DNA from: CAJQND01 sp051010055
GTDB taxonomy: Bacteria > Pseudomonadota > Alphaproteobacteria > Rhizobiales > CAJQND01
NCBI GenBank assembly: GCA_051010055.1
Contig: JBPCVY010000050.1
Coordinates: 1-23,511 of the forward strand
DNA: 23,511 nucleotides
Direction of reading: 5' to 3'
Each line of letters opens with the position of its first letter. The first letter of the stretch is position 1. Made by a program: the position numbers and the translations under genes. The notes beneath the pieces were generated by a model, which was given only the letters and a program-made list of their open reading frames with translations, was not told where the DNA came from and ran no database searches. This document shows positions 7,492 to 14,375 of the stretch, one piece after another.

Positions 7492-7581
7492 AATTACCGA
7501 AAAATTGCGTCTATTTAACGGCACAAGTCACGTTCATTGTGTGAATCAAGCAAAGGAAGTTGCCAAAAAGGAAAGCAAAAC

Positions 7582-8853
7582 ATGACCATGACTGACATCG
7601 CACCACAAAGCTGGGGCGGGAAAAAACGAACCACTGATCGCCTGCAAGAGCGTATCAGCCGTGTTCTTGGTCATGCTGCGGAGCTGCGCCCGGCAGCCCC
7701 TTCTCGCGCCAATGCTCTTGAGATTGCGCAAACATGGGCGCCCGAGAATCCGGTCTTGTGCTTTGCTCCAGATATTCTGTGCAACCGTGCGAGACGTTTC
7801 CTTGACGAATTTCCTGGCCAGGTCACTTACGCGGTTAAAGCCAACAGCACCGCCCCCGTGGTGACGGAACTGGCCGGTTCCGGGGTTTTGGGATTTGACG
7901 TGGCATCGGTGCCGGAAATGGAGATTGTGCGAAACATTTCTCCGGCGGCAAATCTCCACTACCACAATCCGATCAAATCGCGCCGTGAGATTGAAACAGC
8001 TTACGAAACTCACCGCGTCCGCCACTTTGCCCTTGATGATGAAGAAGAGCTTGAAAAGATTGCCGAATGCGCCAACCCGGCAGAAACAACCCTGGCTGTC
8101 CGATTCCGGCTTGAGAGCACGCAGGCAATCCACGATTTCACGACAAAATTCGGCGCAACCCCTGAAAAAGCGGCAAAGCTTTTACGCAAAGCGGCTGGTT
8201 GGGGATATACACCGGGACTGACATTCCACCCCGGTTCACAGTGCTATCATCCTGACGCCTACACCCGGCACATCCAGGAATCGGCAAAAATTGCACTAAC
8301 CGCAGGTGTCGAACTGGAGAATTTGAATGTCGGTGGCGGTTTTCCAGCAGAATATCCAGGCGCCGACCTTCCTGCGCTTGGAACATTTTTTGAAGCCATC
8401 CGGCGCGCTACTCTCGACAGTTTCGGTTTTCATGCACCCCTGCTCGCCTGCGAGCCCGGACGGGCCATGGTCGCCCCCTCCATGTCACTGCTGGTGCAAA
8501 TCAAACATGTGCGCAGGGAGGCTGCAGAAATTTTCCTTAGTGATGGTATTTACGGCGCCCTGATGGAGCTGTCTCAAGCCCCCCTCACCCCGCCGGTCCG
8601 GTTGCTTCGCGTTGCTAACGCATTACCTTCAGCACGCAAAAAACCCTTCACTGCATACGGCCCCACGTGTGACCCGCTCGATACCTTGCCCGCGCCTTTG
8701 TCGCTGCCTGAAGACACAAACGCAGGAGATTATCTGGAATTTGGCTTTATGGGGGCTTATTCGTCCGCCACTGCAACGGATTTTAATGGCTACGGGCAAA
8801 TTCAAATCGAACCGGTTCGTTCGGTATTTGACGGCCACCAGGACTGCGGCTGA
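7582..8853 (+). CDS. Group IV (fold type III) PLP-dependent decarboxylase, ornithine/lysine/arginine decarboxylase-like
   Basis: A 423-residue alanine-racemase-fold decarboxylase. ATG at 7582 is chosen (AAGGAAAG just upstream) over a TTG at 7537. Catalytic features: PLP lysine K86 in YAVKANS, H216 in FHPGSQ, the phosphate-binding glycines 251-253 in NVGGGFP, E291 in EPGR, the active-site GPTCD with C363 and D364, and Y393 in FMGAYS. These match enzymes that decarboxylate ornithine, lysine or related amino acids to polyamine precursors. After DGIYG (321-325), where eukaryotic ODC carries Asp332 that holds the distal amino group, this protein reads ALMELSQAP with no aspartate, so substrate is uncertain. 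It is divergent from an Lrp-type gene and convergent with rplQ. Confidence 0.88.
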   Translation: MTMTDIAPQSWGGKKRTTDRLQERISRVLGHAAELRPAAPSRANALEIAQTWAPENPVLCFAPDILCNRARRFLDEFPGQVTYAVKANSTAPVVTELAGSGVLGFDVASVPEMEIVRNISPAANLHYHNPIKSRREIETAYETHRVRHFALDDEEELEKIAECANPAETTLAVRFRLESTQAIHDFTTKFGATPEKAAKLLRKAAGWGYTPGLTFHPGSQCYHPDAYTRHIQESAKIALTAGVELENLNVGGGFPAEYPGADLPALGTFFEAIRRATLDSFGFHAPLLACEPGRAMVAPSMSLLVQIKHVRREAAEIFLSDGIYGALMELSQAPLTPPVRLLRVANALPSARKKPFTAYGPTCDPLDTLPAPLSLPEDTNAGDYLEFGFMGAYSSATATDFNGYGQIQIEPVRSVFDGHQDCG

Positions 8854-8868
8854 CCAGTTCTGAGCCGC

Positions 8869-8905
8869 AAAACAGAAAACGGCCGGTCCAAGAAGAACCG
8901 GCCGT
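8869..8905 (-). terminator. Rho-independent terminator ending the alpha operon
   Basis: A perfect 9-bp stem, ACGGCCGGT (8879-8887) with ACCGGCCGT (8897-8905), and a 9-base loop. On the minus strand it is followed by TTTTCTGTTTT, the expected U-tract, 26 bases past the rplQ stop. On the plus strand nothing T-rich follows, so it chiefly serves the ribosomal operon, though it may also shield it from decarboxylase readthrough. Confidence 0.9.
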
Positions 8906-8930
8906 GAAATTCGCAGAAACGCCGCTGTTA

Positions 8931-9353
8931 TTATGCGACTGCTTCTTCGGTCTCTTCATTCAAGTCCGGACCTGAATCCAAGCCTTTTGCTTCAGGATCC
9001 CTGTCAACGAATTCAATCACCGCCATTGGCGCATTGTCGCCATAGCGGAAGCCGGCCTTCAGGACGCGGATGTAACCGCCATTGCGTTCAGCGTAACGCG
9101 GGCCAAGGGTTTCGAAGAGTTTCGAGACCTGGTCTTTATCCTTGATACGGCTGATTGCCTGGCGTCGGGCATGAAGGTCGCCGCGTTTTGCCAAAGTCAC
9201 CAACTTTTCAACGATTGGCCGCAGTTCCTTGGCCTTCGGCAAGGTGGTGACAATTTGCTCATGCTTGATCAGGGCTGCCGCCATATTGGCAAACATGGCC
9301 TTGCGGTGGCTTGCCGTCCTGTTCAGCTTACGATGTGCATTTCCGTGGCGCAT
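8931..9353 (-). CDS. rplQ: 50S ribosomal protein L17
   Basis: 140 residues beginning MRHGNAHRKLNRTASHRKAM, the signature of bL17, which sits near the peptide exit tunnel. The core ends near residue 120 (DNAPMAVIEFVDRD); an acidic tail EAKGLDSGPDLNEETEEAVA follows, a variable region in this family. It is the last gene of the alpha operon, 38 bp after rpoA and directly before a rho-independent terminator. Confidence 0.98.
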   Translation of the reverse strand: MRHGNAHRKLNRTASHRKAMFANMAAALIKHEQIVTTLPKAKELRPIVEKLVTLAKRGDLHARRQAISRIKDKDQVSKLFETLGPRYAERNGGYIRVLKAGFRYGDNAPMAVIEFVDRDPEAKGLDSGPDLNEETEEAVA

Positions 9354-9391
9354 AGCACCTACTCCTTAAACTTCAAACCCGGTTGGCAAGG

Positions 9392-10408
9392 TTAGTATTG
9401 ATCCTCAAACCGCTTGGCCAGGTCTTCAATATTTTCAGGCGGCCAGTTGGCCACTTCCATTCCAAGGTGCAGACCCATCTGCGCCAGCACTTCCTTGATT
9501 TCGTTCAGCGACTTGCGGCCAAAGTTCGGGGTGCGAAGCATTTCGCCTTCCGATTTCTGGATCAGATCGCCAATGTAAACAATATTGTCGTTCTTCAGGC
9601 AGTTTGCCGAACGCACCGAAAGCTCCAGCTCGTCCACCTTTTTAAGCAGAGCGGCATTGAATTCCAGCTCCGGCTGGGTTTCCTGCACTTCGACCTTTGT
9701 CGGCTCTTCAAAGTTGATGAACACTTGAAGCTGATCCTGCAGAATGCGGGCGGAGAATGCCAGGGCATCCTCAGGGCTCACAGAACCGTCTGTTTCAAGG
9801 GTCAAGGTGAGCTTGTCATAGTCGAGGATCTGTCCTTCACGTGTGTTTTCCACCTTGTAGGACACACGCTTCACCGGGCTGTAAAGTGAATCTACCGGAA
9901 TGAGGCCAATCGGTGCATCTTCCGGCCGGTTGCGCTCTGCAGGCACATAGCCCTTGCCACTGTCGACGGTGAACTCCATCCGCACTTCGGCGTTTTCGTC
10001 GAGTGTGCAGATCACATGATCAGGGTTGAGAACCTCGATATCAGCGGTTTCTTCAATGTCGCCAGCGGTAACCACACCAGGGCCAACCTTTTTCAGGATA
10101 ACCCGCTTAGGGCCTTCAGCATGCATACGCAGCGCGATTTCCTTGATGTTAAGCACCAGGTCGGTGACATCTTCGCGTACACCCGAAATCGAAGAGAATT
10201 CGTGCAAAACGCCGTCAATCTGCACGGAGTTGATTGCCGCGCCCTGGAGCGATGACAACAAAACCCTGCGCAATGCGTTGCCAAGGGTAACGCCAAACCC
10301 GCGCTCAAGCGGCTCGACAACAATGGTCGCCACTTTTTGCGGATCGCGCCCGGCCTTGATTTCAGGCTTGTTCGGTTTAATCAGTTCTTGCCAGTTTTTC
10401 TGGATCAC
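9392..10408 (-). CDS. rpoA: DNA-directed RNA polymerase subunit alpha
   Basis: Scaffold subunit that starts core RNA polymerase assembly and contacts UP elements and activators. The N-terminal domain holds EPLERGFGVTLGNALRRVLLSSL; the C-terminal domain holds ELSVRSANCLKNDNIVYIG, whose Arg corresponds to E. coli R265. The frame is open to a TTG at 10435, but the GTG at 10408 is preferred: GAGGG lies seven bases upstream and the product, 338 residues starting MIQKNWQELIKPNK, matches rhizobial RpoA. It follows rpsK across a 126-bp gap with a strong hairpin, and precedes rplQ. Confidence 0.97.
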   Translation of the reverse strand: MIQKNWQELIKPNKPEIKAGRDPQKVATIVVEPLERGFGVTLGNALRRVLLSSLQGAAINSVQIDGVLHEFSSISGVREDVTDLVLNIKEIALRMHAEGPKRVILKKVGPGVVTAGDIEETADIEVLNPDHVICTLDENAEVRMEFTVDSGKGYVPAERNRPEDAPIGLIPVDSLYSPVKRVSYKVENTREGQILDYDKLTLTLETDGSVSPEDALAFSARILQDQLQVFINFEEPTKVEVQETQPELEFNAALLKKVDELELSVRSANCLKNDNIVYIGDLIQKSEGEMLRTPNFGRKSLNEIKEVLAQMGLHLGMEVANWPPENIEDLAKRFEDQY

Positions 10409-10493
10409 GTTCTTGCCCTCATCCTGTCTCGCCAATGGAAGGCTCCGCCATGCCTCGTCCGGCGATCAAAGAAGTCTTCTTGCGGTACGTAAA

Positions 10494-10520
10494 CGGCCGT
10501 TCTGTGCGGAGGAACGGCCG
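10494..10520 (-). other. Intercistronic hairpin between rpsK and rpoA
   Basis: CGGCCGTTC (10494-10502) pairs perfectly with GAACGGCCG (10512-10520) around a 9-base loop, 15 bases after the rpsK stop. On the minus strand only TTTA follows, so it looks like a weak attenuator, RNase processing site or 3' stabiliser. Its stem shares the ACGGCCG core with the terminator at the end of the operon. Confidence 0.6.
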
Positions 10521-10534
10521 GAAATCGTCTAAAA

Positions 10535-10924
10535 TCAGACACGGCGCCTTTTCGGCGGCCGGCATCCATTGTGCGGGATCGGCGTCACGTCACGAATAGA
10601 CGTGATTTGGAAACCGATCGACTGCAATGCGCGCAATGCGCTTTCGCGGCCCGACCCCGGACCACGCACTTCGACTTCCAAAGTCTTCATGCCATGTTCC
10701 TGGGCCTTTTTGCCGGCGTCTTCAGCCGCCATCTGCGCTGCGAACGGTGTTGACTTGCGCGAGCCCTTGAACCCCATCATGCCAGCGGACGCCCATGAAA
10801 TAGCGTTGCCCTGCACATCGGTGATGGTGATCATGGTGTTGTTGAATGATGCGTTCACGTGAGCAACACCAGAGGTGATGTTTTTACGCTCTTTACGGCG
10901 AATACGCGTTTTATCCTTGGCCAT
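10535..10924 (-). CDS. rpsK: 30S ribosomal protein S11
   Basis: 129 residues, normal length for uS11. It has the conserved GVAHVNASFNNTMITITDVQGN segment (positions 19-40) split here as VAHVNASFNNTM and TITDVQGN, and the C-terminal PHNGCRPPKRRRV. It lies in the platform of the 30S subunit and contacts the E-site mRNA. It follows rpsM by 22 bp and precedes rpoA, the standard alpha-operon order without rpsD, as in other alphaproteobacteria. Confidence 0.98.
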   Translation of the reverse strand: MAKDKTRIRRKERKNITSGVAHVNASFNNTMITITDVQGNAISWASAGMMGFKGSRKSTPFAAQMAAEDAGKKAQEHGMKTLEVEVRGPGSGRESALRALQSIGFQITSIRDVTPIPHNGCRPPKRRRV

Positions 10925-10946
10925 GGGTGTGTGTCCTTAAACCCGG

Positions 10947-11315
10947 TTATTTCTTTTTGCCGGCGATCGGCTTGGCAGGACCCTTGCGGGTGCGTGCATT
11001 GGTGGAAGTCCGCTGACCGCGTACCGGCAGGCCGCGGCGGTGGCGAAGACCACGATAGCAGCCAAGGTCCATGAGCCGCTTAATGTTGATCGCGTTTTCA
11101 CGGCGAAGGTCACCTTCCACCAGATAGTCTCCGTCAATCACCTCACGGATCTGGATGGTATCGGCATCGGAAAGCTCATTCACACGCCGTTCGGCGGGAA
11201 TGTTAAGTTTCTCACAAATTTCCTTTGCCTTGGTGCGGCCAATGCCGTGGATATAGGTCAAAGCAACTTCGACGCGTTTGTTCGTCGGTATATTGACACC
11301 TGCAATACGAGCCAC
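10947..11315 (-). CDS. rpsM: 30S ribosomal protein S13
   Basis: 122 residues of uS13, located in the 30S head and contacting the P-site tRNA and bridge B1. The start codon is GTG at 11315 (ARIAGVNIPTNKRVEVAL follows), with GGAG eight bases upstream. Conserved IHGIGRTKA and CYRGLRHRRGLPVRGQRT motifs and a basic tail (KGPAKPIAGKKK) are present. It is the first gene after a likely promoter in the adk-rpsM gap; the rpmJ gene that precedes rpsM in many bacteria is absent. Confidence 0.98.
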   Translation of the reverse strand: MARIAGVNIPTNKRVEVALTYIHGIGRTKAKEICEKLNIPAERRVNELSDADTIQIREVIDGDYLVEGDLRRENAINIKRLMDLGCYRGLRHRRGLPVRGQRTSTNARTRKGPAKPIAGKKK

Positions 11316-11468
11316 GTTCTTGTCTCCAACAAGCCAGTCCGGTCCATTCCGGCGCTGGTTTAATCTCTAGCTAAACGGGGTATCTAAACACCAAAAGACA
11401 GGCCGCCCTGCGCGCGATTTGCGTTCCGCTGGACGCCTGAATCGATGTGAACCTCAAAAGTTGCCGGT

Positions 11469-11497
11469 TTTCTAGTCCTGTTCGAAGGTTTCGTCAA
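11469..11497 (-). promoter_or_regulatory. Predicted sigma-70-type promoter for rpsM-rpsK-rpoA-rplQ
   Basis: On the minus strand TTGACG (11492-11497) is separated by exactly 17 bases from TAGAAA (11469-11474), about 155 bases upstream of the rpsM start in the 206-bp adk-rpsM gap. This would let the alpha-operon genes be made apart from the S10-spc transcript. It is flanked by an imperfect 15-base inverted repeat (11453-11467 and 11504-11518). The rest of the gap shows no gene; rpmJ is not there. Confidence 0.6.
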
Positions 11498-11521
11498 CAG
11501 ATTCCGGTCATTTTTGAGGGA

Positions 11522-12172
11522 TCAAACTCCGTTCAGCACCTCACTAATCTGGCGGGTGACATCATCAATGTCTGCCATCCCGTCAACTGTTCTCAAAACA
11601 CCCTTCTCGCCGTAGTACGGTAACAGGGGCGCAGTTTGCTCGTGATACGCCGCAAGCCGCGAACGTACAGTCTCTTCATTGTCGTCAGCACGGCGCTTGA
11701 ACTCAGTTGAACCGCACTTGTCACACACACCATCCTGCTTGGGCCTTTCGAATTTGTCGTGGTAGCCCTTTCCGCATTTTGCGCAGGTGTACCGCCCAAC
11801 AATCCGCTCAACCAGTGCTTCGTCATCGACATGCATTTCGACAACGGCATCAAGCTTCACACCCTTTTCGGCAAGCCGTTCGTCAAGAGCTTGCGCTTGG
11901 GCCACAGTGCGCGGGAAGCCATCAAGTATGAAGCCACCCTTCACATCGTCTTCTTCAAACCGGTCAGAAATGATGGCAACCACTATGTCATCTGACACAA
12001 GTTGCCCGGATTCCATGACCGCCTTCGCCTTCAACCCTATCTCTGTGCCCGCTGCAACAGCTGCACGCAGCATGTCGCCAGTAGAAAGCTGCACAAGGCC
12101 CCGGGCTTCCTCAATGCGTTTTGCCTGAGTGCCCTTGCCCGCTCCCGGCGGGCCGAGCAGGATGAGTTTCAT
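11522..12172 (-). CDS. adk: Adenylate kinase, zinc-lid long form
   Basis: 216 residues; converts ATP + AMP to 2 ADP. P-loop GPPGAGKGT (7-15), AMP-binding STGDMLR (30-36), and GFPRT (85-89) are present. The LID domain carries four cysteines (C130, C133, C150, C153) in a CxxC-16-CxxC layout that binds structural zinc, seen in Gram-positive and many alphaproteobacterial enzymes but not in E. coli. Its start overlaps the secY stop by 4 bp (ATGA), so SecY and Adk translation are coupled. Confidence 0.98.
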   Translation of the reverse strand: MKLILLGPPGAGKGTQAKRIEEARGLVQLSTGDMLRAAVAAGTEIGLKAKAVMESGQLVSDDIVVAIISDRFEEDDVKGGFILDGFPRTVAQAQALDERLAEKGVKLDAVVEMHVDDEALVERIVGRYTCAKCGKGYHDKFERPKQDGVCDKCGSTEFKRRADDNEETVRSRLAAYHEQTAPLLPYYGEKGVLRTVDGMADIDDVTRQISEVLNGV

Positions 12173-13500
12173 CGACGCGATCCCCGCAATTTCGATTTCT
12201 TCACCAGCCCTTCATATTGATGCGCAAGCAAATGGCTCTGCAGCTGCGCAACCGTGTCCATCGTCACCGAGACAACGATCAAGAGCGATGTTCCACCGAA
12301 GTAAAACGGGATGCGTCCGACATTGGCGCGAATAAATTCCGGCAGCAGGCAAACAATTGTCAGATACAGCGCGCCGACAACCGTGATCCGCGTCAGAACA
12401 TAATCGATATATTCGGCGGTGCGCTCACCGGGACGAATGCCCGGAATAAAGCCACCATACTTCTTCAGGTTGTCCGCGGTATCTTTCGGATTGAATACAA
12501 TTGCGGTGTAGAAGAAGCAGAAAAAGATGATCAATGCTGCATAGAGCGCCATGAACAACGGCTGGCCCGGGCCCAAAAGTGCCGTCACTGTGGTGAGCCA
12601 TTCTGGTCCGCCCTGGCTGAGATTGGCCACGGTGATCGGCAGCAAAAGCAGCGATGAGGCAAAGATTGGCGGGATAACGCCAGCTGTGTTCAGCTTCAGC
12701 GGCAAATGCGAACTGTCGCCCTGGAACATCTTGTTGCCCTGCTGGCGCTTTGGATACTGAACCAGAAGCCGCCTTTGGGCGCGTTCCATGAAAACGATGA
12801 ACATGATGACCAAAATAGCCATCAGAACGATGCCGAGAATGACATAAGTCGACAGGATGCCCTGGCGGCCAAGTTCAAGGGTTCCGGCGATTGCCCGTGG
12901 CAATTCTGCTACAATACCGGCGAAAATGATCAACGAAATACCGTTGCCGATACCGCGCGCAGTGATCTGCTCGCCAAGCCACATGAGGAAAACCGTGCCG
13001 CCAACCAGCGTGATGACCGTTACCGCCCGGAAGAATAATCCCGGATCAATCACAACATTACCATAGCCTTCAAGCCCCACGGCAATGCCATAGGCTTGCA
13101 TGGCAGCGAGGATAACCGTGCCATATCGGGTGTATTGGTTGATTTGCTTGCGCCCGCTTTCACCCTCTTTCTTGAGCTGTTCAAGATGGGGCGAGACGGT
13201 CGTCATCAGCTGAATGATAATCGATGCCGAGATATACGGCATGATGTTAAGAGCAAAAATCGCCATGCGGCCAAGAGCACCGCCGGCGAGCCCGTTGATC
13301 CAACCGAGAATGCCGGTAGAGTTCTGTTGCACCAGTTGGCCAAGCGCAACCGGATCAATTCCAGGAACCGGAATATAGGTGCCGAGGCGGTAAACAAGCA
13401 GCGCGCCCAACGTAAACCAAATACGCTTCTTCAGGTCTTCAGCTTTCGCCAATGCCCCGAAGTTGATATTTGCGGCAAGTTGTTCTGCTGCTGATGCCAT
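12169..13500 (-). CDS. secY: Protein translocase channel subunit SecY
   Basis: 443 residues with about ten membrane helices; forms the SecYEG channel for export and membrane insertion. Recognisable segments are KRIWFTLGALLVYRLGTYIPVPGID (residues 25-49, seen as KRIWFTLGALL and GTYIPVPGID), the plug-region NGLAGGALGRMAIFALNIMPYISAS core, the TMEQLKKEGESGRK-like loop (HLEQLKKEGESGRKQI) and the cytoplasmic loop KYGGFIPGIRPGERTAEYID. The C-terminus ends LVKKSKLRGSRR. It follows rplO after 74 bp that hold two hairpins, and overlaps adk by 4 bp. Confidence 0.98.
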   Translation of the reverse strand: MASAAEQLAANINFGALAKAEDLKKRIWFTLGALLVYRLGTYIPVPGIDPVALGQLVQQNSTGILGWINGLAGGALGRMAIFALNIMPYISASIIIQLMTTVSPHLEQLKKEGESGRKQINQYTRYGTVILAAMQAYGIAVGLEGYGNVVIDPGLFFRAVTVITLVGGTVFLMWLGEQITARGIGNGISLIIFAGIVAELPRAIAGTLELGRQGILSTYVILGIVLMAILVIMFIVFMERAQRRLLVQYPKRQQGNKMFQGDSSHLPLKLNTAGVIPPIFASSLLLLPITVANLSQGGPEWLTTVTALLGPGQPLFMALYAALIIFFCFFYTAIVFNPKDTADNLKKYGGFIPGIRPGERTAEYIDYVLTRITVVGALYLTIVCLLPEFIRANVGRIPFYFGGTSLLIVVSVTMDTVAQLQSHLLAHQYEGLVKKSKLRGSRR

Positions 13501-13519
13501 TTAGTGCCCTTTTCCGGCC

Positions 13520-13572
13520 TGCCCCGCCCAATCTTGATAAGGTGGGGCATCGCTATCGGGTTTCAAGACCCG
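13520..13572 (-). other. Two hairpins in the rplO-secY gap
   Basis: The first stem pairs TGCCCCGCC (13520-13528) with GGTGGGGCA (13541-13549), nine pairs including one wobble. The second pairs CGGGT (13557-13561) with ACCCG (13568-13572). Together they fill most of the 74-bp gap between rplO and secY. Neither has a T-run, so they are more likely processing, stability or translation-control structures than terminators. Confidence 0.5.
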
Positions 13573-13574
13573 GC

Positions 13575-14111
13575 TTAACCCTGCGCTGCCTCACGTTTTG
13601 CCATAGCGGCCTTTTTTCGCTGCGCCCGTTTTCCATCACCAAGTTCTTTCGGCTTGGTGAGAATGGTAACTTTGCCGCCAGCTTTTTCTACCGCCGCAAT
13701 TGCGCTTTTAGAGGCGCCTGCAATTTGAAATTCGACCTTCGCCTTGAGCTCTCCATTGCCCAGGAGACGTACACCGTCGCGCGCTTTCTTGACGAAACCA
13801 GCCTCAATCAGGCTTTCAACCGTAATCGGCTTTTTCGGATCAAGCTTTTTCGCATCGATAAAGCCCTGGATTTGCCCAAGGTTTATTTCGTTGTAGTCGG
13901 TACCAAAAAGATTGTTGAAGCCGCGTTTGGGCAAACGCCGGTGAATCGGCATTTGACCACCCTCAAATCCCTTGAGGGAAACGCCAGAGCGGGACTTCTG
14001 ACCCTTCTTGCCACGGCCAGCGGTTACGCCGGTACCCGATGCGATGCCGCGTCCAACACGCTTGCGTGTGGTGCGGGCGCCATCATTGTCTTTGATTTCA
14101 TTGAGCTTCAT
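13575..14111 (-). CDS. rplO: 50S ribosomal protein L15
   Basis: 178 residues from ATG at 14111, product MKLNEIKDNDGARTTRKRVG. The frame is open up to 14168, but that would run into rpmD, and AGAGAG precedes the 14111 start. The glycine/lysine-rich region GRGIASGTGVTAGRGKKGQKSR and GFEGGQMPIHRRLPKRGF are characteristic of uL15, which binds 23S rRNA in the large subunit. The basic C-terminal tail (GKRAQRKKAAMAKREAAQG) makes it longer than the E. coli protein (144 residues). Confidence 0.98.
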   Translation of the reverse strand: MKLNEIKDNDGARTTRKRVGRGIASGTGVTAGRGKKGQKSRSGVSLKGFEGGQMPIHRRLPKRGFNNLFGTDYNEINLGQIQGFIDAKKLDPKKPITVESLIEAGFVKKARDGVRLLGNGELKAKVEFQIAGASKSAIAAVEKAGGKVTILTKPKELGDGKRAQRKKAAMAKREAAQG

Positions 14112-14142
14112 GGCCCGAACTCTCTTATCTTTTCGCTGTCGC

Positions 14143-14343
14143 TTATGCGTTTTCGACGATGCGCACAAGGTGAGACACCTTGGCGATCATACCGCGCACT
14201 TCAGGGGTGTCCTTCAAAGTGCGGCGGCGGTGCATTTTGTTGAGGCCCAGACCAACCAGGGTCGCGCGCTGCTTTTTCGGGCGGCGGATCGGGCTGGCGA
14301 TCTGTTCCACGGTTACAGTATTCTCAACCGGTTTCTTAGCCAT
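14143..14343 (-). CDS. rpmD: 50S ribosomal protein L30
   Basis: 66 residues from ATG at 14343, with AAGGAG nine bases upstream; the preceding in-frame TTG is not needed. The PIRRPKKQRATLVGLGLNKMHRRRTL segment (residues 18-43), here seen as PIRRPKKQRATLVGLGL and KMHRRRTL, is diagnostic of uL30. It lies between rpsE and rplO, the conserved spc order, with 31 bp to rplO. Confidence 0.97.
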   Translation of the reverse strand: MAKKPVENTVTVEQIASPIRRPKKQRATLVGLGLNKMHRRRTLKDTPEVRGMIAKVSHLVRIVENA

Positions 14344-14375
14344 CAAACTTAACTCCTTGAACGTAAAACGTTCTA

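Noticed and set aside
7537..7581. TTG start extending the decarboxylase by 15 residues
   Set aside because: A strong AAGGAAAG ribosome binding site sits just before the ATG at 7582, and the extra residues have no family resemblance.
11316..11521. rpmJ (ribosomal protein L36) between adk and rpsM
   Set aside because: No short frame with the L36 Lys-rich, Cys-containing sequence was found. In alphaproteobacteria the gene usually lies elsewhere, so its absence is not unusual.
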